Source: Tritrichomonas musculus (Eukaryota; Parabasalia; Tritrichomonadida; Tritrichomonadidae). From it: a DNA stretch of 64,000 nucleotides. The translations under genes and the position numbers were made by a program. The stretch covers positions 5,627,501-5,691,500 of the forward strand of contig JAPFFF010000005.1 in assembly GCA_039105265.1 (NCBI GenBank), in the 5' to 3' direction. Shown piece after piece: positions 42,166 through 52,933 of the stretch. How positions within the stretch are numbered: the first letter of the stretch is position 1; each line of letters opens with the position of its first letter. The notes below the pieces were generated by a model. The model was not told the DNA's origin and ran no database searches. It was given only the letters and a program-made list of their open reading frames with translations.

Positions 42166-42987
42166 ATGGCAGGATTGGTTGGGAATGTATTTATCCATTA
42201 TTTACCAAGCGAGTTCACAAAAAATGATCTTGAAGTCTTATGTTCACCATATGGGAAAATAAAAAGTGCAAAAGTTATGATTAACTTAACTACAGGAACA
42301 TCAAAAGGTTTCGGTTTCGTCAGATTTGAAACGTTTGATTCTGCACAAAAATGTATCAATGCAATCAATGGAATAGTATTAGGTAAAAAAAAGTTGCTAG
42401 CAAGATTTGCAAATTCAATGGAAAACGTAGGTTCGCCAACAAATTCTATTTATGTCAAAAGCCTTCCATTGATGTATGAAAAAAAAGATATATGGGATAT
42501 ATTCCAAAAGTTTGGTAAAATTCTCGGTATTGAAATTGTAATTAATGAAAAAAACCATCTCCGAAAAGGTTCTGCTTATATCACATATTCAACTCAAGAA
42601 GAAGCCATGAAAGCTGTTGAAAAAATGAATAATGTGGTATTAGAAGCCGATAGTTGGCCACTTTTTATTCGTTATACAGAAAAACAAGTAATAGAAAGCG
42701 AGCCAACTAAGTATGGAATTCACATTGAAAAGCCCAAAAAGATGATTGAAAACAGTTCTCAAATTCAGAACACTAAATCCACTGCCGCCGAATGTTTTAG
42801 TAATCACCAAGATTCTATGCAAGCGATGCCTCCCCCGTTTTTTTCAGTAAATTTAAAAAAACGGTCCAAAGGTTTTAAAGGCCCAAAACCTTCCTTAGCA
42901 AAAAAAGAAGAAAGTGATTTACAAGAAAAAAATGATTTATATCTTCAGTTACTTGAAGATTTAGATAAAGAAGAAGAAGATATATAA
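42166..42987 (+). CDS. RNA-binding protein with two RRM domains
   Basis: 273 residues. RRM1 (about 7-85) has RNP2 VFIHYLP and RNP1 KGFGFVRF; RRM2 (about 92-170) has RNP2 IYVKSLP and RNP1 KGSAYITY. The order and spacing, with a short linker (SMENVGSPTN), resemble the tandem RRMs of ELAV/Hu or CELF proteins, which bind U- or AU-rich mRNA elements. The rest is a low-complexity tail with a Lys/Pro segment (FKGPKPSLAKKEE) and an acidic coiled end (LYLQLLEDLDKEEEDI). There is no third RRM. It most likely acts in mRNA stability or processing; the exact target is unknown. ATG at 42,166 is the first in frame. Confidence 0.85.
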   Translation: MAGLVGNVFIHYLPSEFTKNDLEVLCSPYGKIKSAKVMINLTTGTSKGFGFVRFETFDSAQKCINAINGIVLGKKKLLARFANSMENVGSPTNSIYVKSLPLMYEKKDIWDIFQKFGKILGIEIVINEKNHLRKGSAYITYSTQEEAMKAVEKMNNVVLEADSWPLFIRYTEKQVIESEPTKYGIHIEKPKKMIENSSQIQNTKSTAAECFSNHQDSMQAMPPPFFSVNLKKRSKGFKGPKPSLAKKEESDLQEKNDLYLQLLEDLDKEEEDI

Positions 42988-43106
42988 AATCTAGATTTTA
43001 TATTTTTAAAAAAGTAGTCAAGAGAAATTTCTTTTTGATCATTTAATAAATTTTTTTATTAATTATTACATGGAGATAAAATATATGAAATCAAAGAATT
43101 AAAAAT

Positions 43107-43748
43107 CTAATTTTTCCTAAAAGAAAATTTTGCATATTGAATCAATTCTAAAATAACAATGAAAAGGAGTAAAGCGGATTCAATTGAAAATGGGAAAAAG
43201 TGTGATTTCTTTTCTTCAATGTTTTCGTCTTCATCCTCTTCTTCCTCTTTTGTCTTTTCGTCTTCATCTTTAGCTGATTTTTCCTCACTGCTGTAATCAT
43301 TTTCTGCTAAATTTGCATTTCTTTCTTTAATTGAAGGAGCAAGGTTTTGATTATGAAGCATATCAATAACAGATTTAAGTTGTTGAGATGCATGATTAAT
43401 TTTCCCTTCAAGTTCATTTATTTTTGCATCATTTTTTTCATTTGCATCATTAGAAAGTTTAGTGTTGTTTTCGATTTTTTGAATTCTCTGTTCTATGCTT
43501 TTAGTAAAGTCAGAAAACTGTTGTTGTTGCTGAGAATAATTGTTATGAACTTCATCAAATTTTTTTTGCAGATCTACATGGTTATTTGTAGAAGCAGAAG
43601 GAGTATAATTTGACTTCTCTTTATTAATTGAGCGAAAAGAATTTTCAAATTCTTTAATATCATCTTCAAGCTTGGAAGCTAAATCTTCGGCATCTTCATT
43701 TCTTTTGACAGATTCTAATTTTTGGATTTTCTGGGGTTTACCACTCAT
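43107..43748 (-). CDS. Coiled-coil tail-anchored membrane protein
   Basis: 213 residues starting MSGKPQKIQKLESVKRNEDA. Helical, with a clear coiled coil at about 60-135 (QQQFSDFTKSIEQRIQKIEN, NDAKINELEGKINHASQQLK), then an acidic stretch (DEDEKTKEEEEDEDE). One hydrophobic segment close to the C-terminus (SIESALLLFIVILELIQYAK) is followed by only a few basic residues (FSFRKN). With no signal peptide, this is the layout of a tail-anchored protein of the ER, vesicles or hydrogenosome outer membrane. A divergent tether or SNARE-like role is possible; no SNARE ionic layer is recognised. It converges with the RRM gene. Confidence 0.7.
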   Translation of the reverse strand: MSGKPQKIQKLESVKRNEDAEDLASKLEDDIKEFENSFRSINKEKSNYTPSASTNNHVDLQKKFDEVHNNYSQQQQQFSDFTKSIEQRIQKIENNTKLSNDANEKNDAKINELEGKINHASQQLKSVIDMLHNQNLAPSIKERNANLAENDYSSEEKSAKDEDEKTKEEEEDEDENIEEKKSHFFPFSIESALLLFIVILELIQYAKFSFRKN

Positions 43749-43749
43749 A

Positions 43750-43759
43750 TATAAAATGA
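43750..43759 (-). promoter_or_regulatory. Candidate initiator of the tail-anchored protein gene
   Basis: TCATTTTATA on the minus strand ends one base before the ATG; it matches TCA(+1)YTW at a typical distance. Confidence 0.55.
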
Positions 43760-44595
43760 AAATTAATTATTTATAGAAACGACGATATACTATCAAAATA
43801 AAAATAAACATCATAAACCTGAGAAATGATTCAATTAAGTTTTCAATTTAATTCTTGATGTATATAACGGTCATTTTAAAGGCTGTTGCAGCTATATCCT
43901 CATGTAATAAATTTATTTAATGAAATGAAAATTAATATTTTTAATATTTGTATTGAATAAAAAATAATCTGATAGTTATTTGAATTAAATTCAATGAGTT
44001 CTCATAAAAAAACAAAAACCAAAGTCTTTTTTAATAATAAATCCTTTTTTACATCTTTTGACAAACATTTATTTGGTTATTTTAAAATATATAGAAGCAA
44101 ATCAGTAAATTGAATAGATGAAATGTTTTAAGGATTATCAATTTTTGTGTATCTTGCGAAAATGATTTCAAGAACTGCTTATCAATTGTTCTGATCATTC
44201 TATTTTTTTTCTTGTGCTCATTTATAAAAAGATCAGATCAATGCTGTGGATTATATGAAACCAGATTCAAAACAATTTTGATATCGATTATTATACCAAA
44301 GTCTCCATACATAGATATTGCTGCAAGTATGCATTTTATTGTTTTTTAATTCAAAAAAATCATGATTTAAATTGAAAAATGATAACCAAACTAGTTGTTG
44401 GCTAACAGCATTTTAATTATGTTGAATTATTTGTCTCAAAAATTCAAGTTATTTATTGAAAAAGTCGAAAAGTTTGAATTATGTAATAATTCAATTCTAA
44501 TGAAATAAAATTGGTTATTATTTCGTATGTAATAATAATTTTCTTTCATTTATTAGATTTTGGTGTATACATCAGAAAATATAGTATTTTTTAAG
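43760..44595. other. Divergent intergenic region
   Basis: Separates the tail-anchored gene and the V-ATPase gene, which are transcribed apart. A further initiator-like TCATTTATTA lies at 44,546-44,555, about 40 bases before the V-ATPase ATG, unusually far. Nothing else recognised. Confidence 0.4.
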
Positions 44596-46515
44596 ATGAC
44601 GATGAAAAGTGGAGACCGTTTAAAACTGCCGATGGAAGATTGTGAGGAACCGGCTTTGATACAAAATAAAATGTTCACCACAGTTGAAGCGAACAGACAG
44701 CAAGAGCTTTCAGGATCTATTTATTCAATATCAGGACCTGTTGTTGTTGCCGAGCACATGACAGGTGCAGCGATGTACGAAATTGTTCGAGTTGGAAAAG
44801 AAAAGTTAGTTGGCGAAATCATTCAACTTGAACACGATACCGCAACTATTCAATGTTATGAAGAAACATCAGGACTTACGGTTGGTGATCCAGTTGTTGG
44901 AACAGGAAAGCCATTATCAGTTCTTTTAGGTCCCGGTCTTATGACCAACATTTATGATGGAATTCAACGACCATTAAAAGATATCAGTGACAAATCAAAA
45001 AGTGTTTTTATTCCAAGAGGAGTTAGTGCTATTGCACTTGATCTTGATCGTCAATGGCCATTTGTTCCTAACAAAGATATTCATGTTGGCGACCCAGTTG
45101 TAGGAGGAGACATTATTGGAACAGTTCAAGAAACAACTCTTATTGAGCATCGAGTTATGCTTCCACCTAAAGCCAGTGGTACAGTTAAGTGGCTTGCCGA
45201 AGCAGGTTCGTATACTGTTCGAGATAAAATCATATGTGTAGAATTTGAAGGTAAAGATTATGAATATCCAATTGTTCAAGAATGGCCAGTTAGAACGCCA
45301 AGACCTTTGGTTGAAAAGTTACCAGGACACAACCCACTTATTACAGGTCAACGAGTTCTTGATTGTCTTTTCCCAGTTGTTCAAGGAGGAACATGTGCTA
45401 TTCCAGGAGCTTTTGGATGTGGCAAGACAGTTATTTCGCAAGCACTTTCCAAGTATTCAAACTCAGATGGTATTATTTATGTTGGATGTGGAGAACGAGG
45501 AAATGAAATGGCTGAAGTTTTGATGGAATTTCCAACACTTACAGTTGAACGTAAAGGAGTTGAACATCCTATTATGGACCGTACATGTCTTGTTGCTAAT
45601 ACGTCTAACATGCCTGTTGCAGCTAGAGAAGCATCAATTTATACTGGTATTACCTTATCAGAATATTACCGAGATATGGGTTATAACATTACTATGCTTG
45701 CTGATTCTACATCACGATGGGCAGAAGCGTTGAGAGAAATTTCAGGACGTTTAGCAGAAATGCCAGCCGATTCAGGTTTTCCAGCGTATCTTGCATCACG
45801 TCTTGCCTCTTTCTATGAACGTGCTGGACATGTTCGTTGCATTGGTAATCCTAAACGTGAAGGATCAGTTACAGTTGTAGGAGCTGTTTCACCACCTGGA
45901 GGAGATTTAGCAGGTGACCCAGTTACATCAGCCACCCTTCAAGTTGTTCAAGTTTTCTGGGGTCTTGATAAGAAACTTGCACAACGTAAACACTTTCCAT
46001 CAGTTTCATGGACTTTATCATACAGTAAGTATGATGACGCACTTCGACCATCATTTGTCAAAGTTGATCCAGATTTCCCAAGTCTTCGAGTTGAAGTTAA
46101 ACAACTTCTTCAAGAAGAACAAGAACTTTCAGAAATTGTTCAACTTGTTGGTAAAGATTCTTTAGCAGAACCAGATAAACTTACACTTGAAGTTGCAAGA
46201 CTTGTTCGAGAAGATTTCCTTCAGCAAAACAGTTATACACCATATGACCGAGTATCACCAATTTGGAAAACGTTTTGGATGTTAAAGAACATTCTTAACT
46301 TTTATGATCTTGGTAAACGTGAACTTCTTGATGCACAGCAAACAGAGAAACGTGTTACTTATGAATCGATAGCCAACTATATGACAGACGAAATTCAAGA
46401 ACTCATTAACATGAAGTTCATGGATCCAGCAGACGGCCAAGATGCTATTATTAACAAGATGAAGAAGATTCATGATGATATTGAAAACAAATTCCGCAGT
46501 TTCAGTGACAGTTAA
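44596..46515 (+). CDS. VMA1: V-type ATPase catalytic subunit A
   Basis: 639 residues from ATG 44,596 ([10 protein letters not shown]; the frame is open upstream but without ATG). It hydrolyses ATP in the V1 head to drive proton pumping into acidic compartments. Visible are the N-terminal beta barrel ([20 protein letters not shown]), the A-subunit-specific non-homologous insert (about 150-230, with [20 protein letters not shown]), Walker A GAFGCGKT (271-278) and [13 protein letters not shown]. The Walker B/arginine-finger region [20 protein letters not shown] and [20 protein letters not shown] follow, as do GAVSPPGGD and the helical C-terminus. Length is slightly above the human 617 because of a longer N-terminus. 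No intein is present. Codon use is strongly biased, as in a highly expressed gene. Confidence 0.97.
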   Translation: MTMKSGDRLKLPMEDCEEPALIQNKMFTTVEANRQQELSGSIYSISGPVVVAEHMTGAAMYEIVRVGKEKLVGEIIQLEHDTATIQCYEETSGLTVGDPVVGTGKPLSVLLGPGLMTNIYDGIQRPLKDISDKSKSVFIPRGVSAIALDLDRQWPFVPNKDIHVGDPVVGGDIIGTVQETTLIEHRVMLPPKASGTVKWLAEAGSYTVRDKIICVEFEGKDYEYPIVQEWPVRTPRPLVEKLPGHNPLITGQRVLDCLFPVVQGGTCAIPGAFGCGKTVISQALSKYSNSDGIIYVGCGERGNEMAEVLMEFPTLTVERKGVEHPIMDRTCLVANTSNMPVAAREASIYTGITLSEYYRDMGYNITMLADSTSRWAEALREISGRLAEMPADSGFPAYLASRLASFYERAGHVRCIGNPKREGSVTVVGAVSPPGGDLAGDPVTSATLQVVQVFWGLDKKLAQRKHFPSVSWTLSYSKYDDALRPSFVKVDPDFPSLRVEVKQLLQEEQELSEIVQLVGKDSLAEPDKLTLEVARLVREDFLQQNSYTPYDRVSPIWKTFWMLKNILNFYDLGKRELLDAQQTEKRVTYESIANYMTDEIQELINMKFMDPADGQDAIINKMKKIHDDIENKFRSFSDS

Positions 46516-46997
46516 AAAAGAGAACTCTCTCCTTTTCTTTTAAACAGGTTAAAAAAACAATAATACAATATTCAAAAGAAATCTCTTACATTATGAACTA
46601 TGAAATAAAAATAAAATTGCTTTATAAAACGAAATTAAACGAATTATATATTATATATTATTTTATTCTTTTTTAATATTAGCTATTTTATTCTCTCATT
46701 ACGCGTATCTTTTTTTATTATATATTTCATATTTGAAGTAACGATCATCGCTTCCTGTTTCTCTTATTTTCGAACATTTCGTATTCGTAATTAAAAAAAT
46801 TAAAAATGTTTTTTAATATTTAAGCAAATGTAAATAATTGCAAGTAATATCATGTTATTTTATGTAATAATAGCATTTATTTCTATAAAATGTTTAAAAG
46901 TGGCGGTTTAAAAAAAATTGTGTTTCATATCAATTTATTTGAATACTTATTTGCCCTAACTCAAAATTTTATATTTTCGAGAAAATTAAAAGCAATC
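46516..46997. other. Intergenic spacer
   Basis: AT-rich; an in-frame ATG at 46,890 precedes the chosen start of the next gene but would add 36 residues unlike the family start. Confidence 0.5.
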
Positions 46998-48815
46998 ATG
47001 AAGACAAAAGTCTTCAATCCTGTTCCCTTACGTCCAGACGATTTTATTTTTATTTATAATGGACAAGAAATTAAAATATCAAAATATCAATTTGCTCTTT
47101 ATTCAACAAAATTCCGTAGAATCCCCGAATTTTTTGTTACAAATCAAATGGAAGTTCATGATGACCCACCATTTAATGTTTTCAATCAGTTCTTGCGAGC
47201 AGCGCAAGGTGACGAGGTAAATGTCACAGTTGATAATGCACTTGACTTCCTGCATTTTTGTGATGTCTGGGAAGTAGATTCGGTAGCAACTGAAGTTAAG
47301 AAAGTTATCAATGCGAATCGTGACATTCAAGCAACAGTTCAAAAGTATCTAGACGCCCGCGAAAACGATTCTTTAGTTGATTTAGAAGAAATTATAGCAA
47401 GCAATTTTGATTCTGCATTACAGATGGTTTCATTAACAGAATTTCCAATCGAATCACTTCTTAGAATTGTCAATAATCCAAAATGCGAAATAAAAAAGCC
47501 ACTCCGATATTATCGTTTTGTCAAGCAATTACTTAATCGAGTTGGTACTGATGCTTCGCTTCTAGCCTCTCGTGTTGATATCACTAGGTTATCACCAGAG
47601 GAGGCTTACGAATTTCTTAAAAATCCAAAACTCAATAAATCTTTTATTGCAGATTCTCTTTCAGAAGCTGCACTCAATTTAATTCAAGAAAACTCAAAAT
47701 TACTTAAACAGCTTAATGATAATCGTTCATTGCTAACAAAATTGTCATCACGTCTAGATACCTTAGAAACATCTATAGCAACGGATCCGCACCGAAATGA
47801 TTTCAATGAATCAATGAACAAATTGAAGAAAAAGATAGATAAAATAGAAAATAAAATTGGTATTTCAAGCAGCAACGGTGATAATAACTCTTCAAATGGT
47901 GGTGATAAAACGTATGACCAAAAACTTAAAGCAATAGAAAGCAAAATCGAAAAACTTTGTAATGATACAATTGAAAAAGTTAATCAAAAATACGTTGAAG
48001 TTGAAGCCAAAGCGCACAAAGATTTACGAAAAACAAACAAAATTGTTAATGGACTCACAAAAAAGTCTGGTGCTCTAGATGAGAGTATATCTCAACTTCA
48101 TACTGATGGTGTTGATATTAAAAACACTCTTGCAACCATATTACGAAAGGTGATTGATAACGAAGAACTACTTCAAACTGTTCAAGATTCTATTCAAAAG
48201 AAAGAAAATGAGAAAGAAAGTAAAACGAAGAATCAAAATGAAAATAAAATTAAAGAAATCAAAAATAAACCCTCAAATTCTGTTCAAATGTTGACTCTAG
48301 AATACAATGGACAGCCGTATAACGGAATTCTTTCAAAATTGACCGAACTAGCCGAAGGCAATGTTCATACCAAAGGTGTTGTAAACATAACTGCATCAAC
48401 AAGCGATCATAATGAACCTTTCAATGTTGCAGATTTCGGTTGGAATGATTGTTTCTTTACAGAAAGTCGACCAAGTTCATGGCTAATGTTAGATTTTCTT
48501 GATAAACGTATTTCGGTCACCAATTACACCATCAAAACGCACAAATATAAAGCAGGAACATGCCACTTGAAAGCCTGGATAATTGAAGGATCAGTTGATT
48601 GTAATACATGGGAAGAGATTGACAGGCGAAGTACGCCTGTTCTTAATGGACCAAACAAAATGCAAACTTTCCCTGCTTCATCATTGAAAAATAGTAACAG
48701 TTCAACTGGCGGTAGATTTAGATATGTTAGATTGAGGCAGACAGGTGCTAATTGTAAAGGCAACTATATTCTCGCTCTCTCTAACATAGAGTTCTTTGGA
48801 ACCATTTTTTATTGA
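46998..48815 (+). CDS. BTB-like / coiled-coil / F5/8C (discoidin) domain protein
   Basis: 605 residues from ATG 46,998 (MKTKVFNPVPLRPDDFIFIY). The N-terminal about 100 residues resemble a divergent BTB/POZ fold (FIFIYNGQEIKISKYQFALY ... FRRIPEFF ... DALDF-like NALDFLHFCDVWEVDSVATE), followed by a BACK-like helical part. A long coiled coil covers about 220-430 (KLLKQLNDNRSLLTKLSSRL, KKKIDKIENKIGI). The last 150 residues form an F5/8 type C jelly roll: ADFGWNDCFFTESRPSSWLM, LDKRISVTNYTIKTH, LKAWIIEGSVDCNTWEEIDR and RFRYVRLRQTGANCKGNYIL. This architecture is common in trichomonads; it is intracellular (no signal peptide), so the discoidin domain probably binds a protein or glycan in the cytosol. 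Function unknown. Confidence 0.8.
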   Translation: MKTKVFNPVPLRPDDFIFIYNGQEIKISKYQFALYSTKFRRIPEFFVTNQMEVHDDPPFNVFNQFLRAAQGDEVNVTVDNALDFLHFCDVWEVDSVATEVKKVINANRDIQATVQKYLDARENDSLVDLEEIIASNFDSALQMVSLTEFPIESLLRIVNNPKCEIKKPLRYYRFVKQLLNRVGTDASLLASRVDITRLSPEEAYEFLKNPKLNKSFIADSLSEAALNLIQENSKLLKQLNDNRSLLTKLSSRLDTLETSIATDPHRNDFNESMNKLKKKIDKIENKIGISSSNGDNNSSNGGDKTYDQKLKAIESKIEKLCNDTIEKVNQKYVEVEAKAHKDLRKTNKIVNGLTKKSGALDESISQLHTDGVDIKNTLATILRKVIDNEELLQTVQDSIQKKENEKESKTKNQNENKIKEIKNKPSNSVQMLTLEYNGQPYNGILSKLTELAEGNVHTKGVVNITASTSDHNEPFNVADFGWNDCFFTESRPSSWLMLDFLDKRISVTNYTIKTHKYKAGTCHLKAWIIEGSVDCNTWEEIDRRSTPVLNGPNKMQTFPASSLKNSNSSTGGRFRYVRLRQTGANCKGNYILALSNIEFFGTIFY

Positions 48816-49738
48816 TCTTTGTTTTTGTTGTTGTTGTTGTTTTTAATTTATATTTGTATGATCTTTTATTTGATTATATATTATATTATAAATTTTTGGG
48901 TTTGGTTCAAAATATTTAATCTGGAATAAAAAATATGTTTTCAGCAAAAGGTTTATAACGTTTGTTTTTATTTTTGTTGTTAAATATGTAACAGAATATT
49001 CTGTTTGTAACTTTTTGAATGTTTTTTTTTTGAATGAAAAACGATCATTAAGTTGAAAGTCACTAATTATCAAAATGCATTGGGGAGTTTCAATGAGAAT
49101 ATTTGGTTTACCCAAGAAAAAAAGATGCATCTAGAAGTTTCCAAAAGAATATCAGATACATCGAAAAGTTTCCAGAAGAATATCAAATGAACCGAGAAAT
49201 TGCCTGAAGAATATTTGGTTTACCGAAAAATATCAGATGTATTGAGTAATTTCCAGAAAAATTTAAGATGTCCAAACAATTGTACTTTAGGAATTAAAGA
49301 AATTTGAACTATCAAATGAATCGAAATTATTTGATTTAAAATTTCATTTATTTACAATCATAACATTTAATTGATCATCAACTATAATAGCATCATTAAA
49401 ATAATGATCAACTGCACAGCATCATGATCTTTTCTGTTTTCGAATTAAAAAAGGCACGAATCACTTGTAAACAATATTAACTCCAAAGAAAGAAATAAAA
49501 GTTTTTTCTCAATCTGAGTAGAAATGTTTAGAAGTGTTACAGATACTACATCTCCTCCATCTAGCTTAACCCGTGAAATCAGCTACTTCCCCCACCTATG
49601 TTCTATTATGATGGTCAAAACCATGATTATTACTACTAAATCGTAAACTAACTCATTTTCTATTCAAGCTATTTTTTTATCATCTATTCATAATAATCAT
49701 ATGATGACCGAAATTGAAATCACCACCGAACCGCTCGA
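48816..49738. other. Intergenic region
   Basis: No supported gene. Starts with (TTG)n just after the stop and includes the tandem repeat at 49,085-49,270. Confidence 0.5.
49085..49270 (+). repeat. Degenerate tandem repeat, about 35-bp units
   Basis: About four units around CAGATGCATCGAGAAGTTTCCAGAAGAATAT-type sequence, e.g. AGAAGTTTCCAAAAGAATAT, AAAAGTTTCCAGAAGAATAT and AGTAATTTCCAGAAAAATTT. Confidence 0.75.
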
Positions 49739-50114
49739 ATCAATTGACACTATCTAATCAATCTTTAATGACTATCTTGAATAGTCAACCAATAAAATCA
49801 AAAGTGTTCTTGAACTACTACGCTCATTACATGTGTGTTTCAATGATACGAATTACATTCAAAAGTTTAATTTGAATAACGTCATCAACTGCTACAACAT
49901 AGATGATCTAAACGAACTCGATGATCTCTTAACAGACTCGTACGTAAATAACGCTAGGTTGGATTCAAAGATAGAGTTGATCACTAACATCATTTGGCTA
50001 GTGTTAACCAATAAATGGATCGAGCCAAGTAGAGCTTTCGATTCCGATGAATTAGCTGATGATGAAGAGTTAATGATTAGTTCTACTATTTTTGTAGTCA
50101 ACGAAGTAAGTTAA
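49707..50114 (+). pseudogene. Decayed coding sequence of unknown family
   Basis: The distal part, 49,833-50,114, is open for 93 codons (including YIQKFNLNNVINCYNIDDLN and IELITNIIWLVLTNKWIEPS). The sequence upstream, from MMTEIEITTEPLESIDTI near 49,704, looks like the start of the same protein but is broken. I do not recognise the family. The composition is coding-like (higher G+C than the spacer). Confidence 0.4.
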
Positions 50115-50626
50115 AGATCCAACTATAACACCTAAAGTAAACGAATCATCTATCTATATGTTCATGAAAGATCTATCTATAAAATTAATTGTGAATGGTT
50201 CACATAATAAATTACATAGCATCCAATTATTATATCTAATGTGAAAGTTTTATCTATAACATTCAAACTCTTCACAATGAATAGCATGGATTAGTTGAAG
50301 TATGAACTATCTCAACTAATATTATTTTTACAGTTAAATAATTGTTACCTCGTAATCCAAATACATGAAAGTTTAATTCTCGTGAACTTAATGGAGAGAT
50401 GCTATGTGATGTGAAACACTTTGCCATGAGAAAAGGTGAAATGAAACTGGAGAAATGCAATCATGTTGAACCCAAAAAAGATGATCTAACTGAATTGCAG
50501 AGCTTACCTTTTTTCGTAAATGTTAATATTTTTAATTATAAAATTTATAATTTTGTATAAATGTGTTAGTACATAATTATCAATATAAGTCATTAACACA
50601 TCATATTCTATTCTTTATCAATATTA

Positions 50627-51500
50627 GGGATGCATTTCGGGCACGGGCTCCTATCGTTCGCCCCTTCATGCCGGAGCAAACTCGTTATTTGACATTTTGG
50701 GCCTCCCTTTCTTGCCCGGGCTGCTATCGGGCAACCCCCGGGCATTATAAGGGAGGTGGCTCGATATATATAATATTTTTAGTTAATTTTTTTATATATT
50801 TAATAAAAAAGTGAATTTGTTAAAATTTATTATTGCAAACTTGTTTTAAAAAAGAAATTTGATATTGAGATTATTTAGTAAATTTGATCTTTGCATTGCT
50901 GTTTAAGCAATTTCTTTATTAAATTGAACGATCATCTGTTGATTTGCATTATCTAAAGATATCCTTGTCCTTTGTTCATTTATTATTAATCTGCCTTTAG
51001 AAAAAAATCGTTCGCATGATACAGATGTTATAACAATACTCAATATATCCTCTTCTACATGTGAAAGATATTTTTCTGTGGTTTCTATTTTTGAAAACCA
51101 GAATTTTTTTAAGGCTTCGTGACTAAATTCCAAATTTCTCTCATCTAATATTTTTTCTAAAGGAGCTTTTTTAATAGTTTGAAATCCATTGTGATATTTT
51201 TTTAAAAATAATGGAAATTGAGATTCATTTTGAGTTTCTTCAACTTAGTCATTTTTTTTATAGAGGAATTAAGCAAATTGATGATAAAGAGCAATTGTGC
51301 ATATAATTCGAAGTTTTGGAGATTCATCTGCTGTTTCTATTCTTGATCAAGATTTTTTCTATCTTAAAATCGAGATTGAATCCGTGAAATACTAATTGGA
51401 ACAATACTGATGCTAAATATTCTCAGAAATTAGGAAATCAACAGTAAAATACCATGATAAATTTATATCAATACTAGGATTTGATGAAAATAGAAATAGT
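50627..51500 (-). mobile_element. hAT transposon remnant (3' part)
   Basis: The left end at 50,627 reads TAGGGATGCATTTCGGGCAC, a hAT/Ac-type terminus, followed by a GC-rich stretch with repeated CGGGC motifs (50,637-50,760), like subterminal repeats. A transposase C-terminus is on the minus strand (next entry). The 5' part and the opposite end are not found; the relic runs up to the Polinton edge at 51,501, which probably cut it. Confidence 0.55.
50903..51250 (-). pseudogene. hAT transposase C-terminal dimerisation domain, remnant
   Basis: The segment PLEKILDERNLEFSHEALKK, continuing through FWFSKIE, VEEDILSIVITSVSCERFFS and GRLIINEQRTRISLDNANQQ, is the Dimer_Tnp_hAT signature (S-x-x-ER-x-FS ... 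R-x-x-L). It is intact to its stop codon at 50,903. N-terminal parts (zinc-finger BED and catalytic core) are absent or unrecognisable beyond about 51,250. Weak traces of coding sequence continue to about 51,480. Confidence 0.8.
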
Positions 51501-51607
51501 AGTATACGTTAGGCTGTGCGCCCTTAACGGTCGCCCAGACCTAACCGCACGAACGATATCACTAGGGAACTTTGAACAAAAAAAAAAAAACATAACCATT
51601 TTAAAGT

Positions 51608-52900
51608 TTATGCTATTTCCAATAGGGTAGCATATGGTGTTCTTGTAAATATTTCACATTTTGGTTTTTCAGAATTTGAAATTCCATTTTTGAAAAATGA
51701 ACTGTTGAAAACAATTGATTGAGCAATAGAAATAACAGTGAAAGTTGTTTTGTCTAACGGAAAACGTATATTATTCAAATAAATTCCTGTTGGTTCACAT
51801 TGATATTCCGATGAAGGTGAATTTGCAGAATTAAATGAAACATTGACTTTGATTTCATTCTGAGTCTCAATATTATTTTTAGTTTCAGGATAAGAAAGAT
51901 ACATTGTTGCTTCATAATTGTCAAGTGCTTTTTCTAAATTATATCGAATTATTCCTTCAGATTTGTTATCAAAGGTATAATTAACTTTTGCCAGTTTTAT
52001 CAAATTATTCTTATCTGGTATGTCATCTTTTAATGCATATATGGATAAATCTGGATCTGATTTGCCTTCGAGAGCAGCAAATCTGGCTTCAAAAGCGGCT
52101 ATCGTAGCCTTTAATGTGGTATTTTCAGCCTCTAATGTCTCATTTCTGCCTTTGAGCACATCTAAAGCCTCATTTGTTTCATCAACAGTAGGATAAGTAT
52201 TCATTATTTTTGCTATGTTTTCATCGTTTGTATGTGAGTTTTCTTCTATTTGATCAATCTTTTTATTAAGCGCATCAATGTCACTCATATATGCTATATC
52301 ATTTACAGAATATTTCATACTTCTTATCGCTTTGTTCTCTTTGATGCTGATTGCGCTAATTCTATGTCTCTTTGGGTTATCAATAATTATAGTTTTGTCT
52401 TGGAGAGATGCAGTTGGAAATTTCTCTGTGCCCTCATAGTTCGATATCTCTCCATTTGATATATGAATTATTGGATAATTCTCTTCATAGTCTATATCAT
52501 TATATTCGCTTACTTTCATGATCATAATCCTGACTTTGATAATTCCTTCACTTATTGTATCCTCGGCTTCTAAATGTATTTTGCCATCAATTAATTTGCC
52601 ATTAATGTCAATTGTATCGTCTCTTTTCAAATCACTTTTTGAAATAAATTCACTTCTCTCAATTTCTTCGACCTTTGAGACCAATAATTTGAAAGGTCTT
52701 TTCAAACTCTCTCTGAATTGATTACACATTTCTTCTGTTGCTCTTATAGATAAAACTGCTTTCGTAGAGTCATCAAAATCATCATCAAATGTTTCATCAG
52801 GTAATGGTTCATATTCTTTATCGCACCATTCAAAAAGTGGTGTTAAATCAGTTGTTGATTGTATTGAACGAGTAATCCCTGGGTTATCAAACAATTCCAT
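51608..52900 (-). CDS. Polinton structural-type protein with central coiled coil
   Basis: 430 residues. The N-terminal half looks beta-rich (IDINGKLIDGKIHLEAEDTI, IIKVRIMIMKVSEYNDIDYE). A coiled coil lies at about 225-285 (DALNKKIDQIEENSHTNDEN, LEAENTTLKATIAAFEARFA), and the C-terminal beta-rich domain (IRYNLEKALDNYEATMYLSY) may be a fibre-type head. No named domain. The beta / coil / beta layout is that of virion fibre or spike proteins, but this is inference from shape only. It is the first gene inside the left end. Confidence 0.45.
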   Translation of the reverse strand: MELFDNPGITRSIQSTTDLTPLFEWCDKEYEPLPDETFDDDFDDSTKAVLSIRATEEMCNQFRESLKRPFKLLVSKVEEIERSEFISKSDLKRDDTIDINGKLIDGKIHLEAEDTISEGIIKVRIMIMKVSEYNDIDYEENYPIIHISNGEISNYEGTEKFPTASLQDKTIIIDNPKRHRISAISIKENKAIRSMKYSVNDIAYMSDIDALNKKIDQIEENSHTNDENIAKIMNTYPTVDETNEALDVLKGRNETLEAENTTLKATIAAFEARFAALEGKSDPDLSIYALKDDIPDKNNLIKLAKVNYTFDNKSEGIIRYNLEKALDNYEATMYLSYPETKNNIETQNEIKVNVSFNSANSPSSEYQCEPTGIYLNNIRFPLDKTTFTVISIAQSIVFNSSFFKNGISNSEKPKCEIFTRTPYATLLEIA

Positions 52901-52933
52901 ATCACCAAGATTACGATAGCCGGCTCTTCTATA

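Noticed and set aside
51505-51560. GC-rich stretch as the second end of the hAT remnant
   Set aside because: It does not begin with a hAT-type TAGGGATG/CAGGGATG when read inward and instead resembles the AGTATA start of a Polinton.
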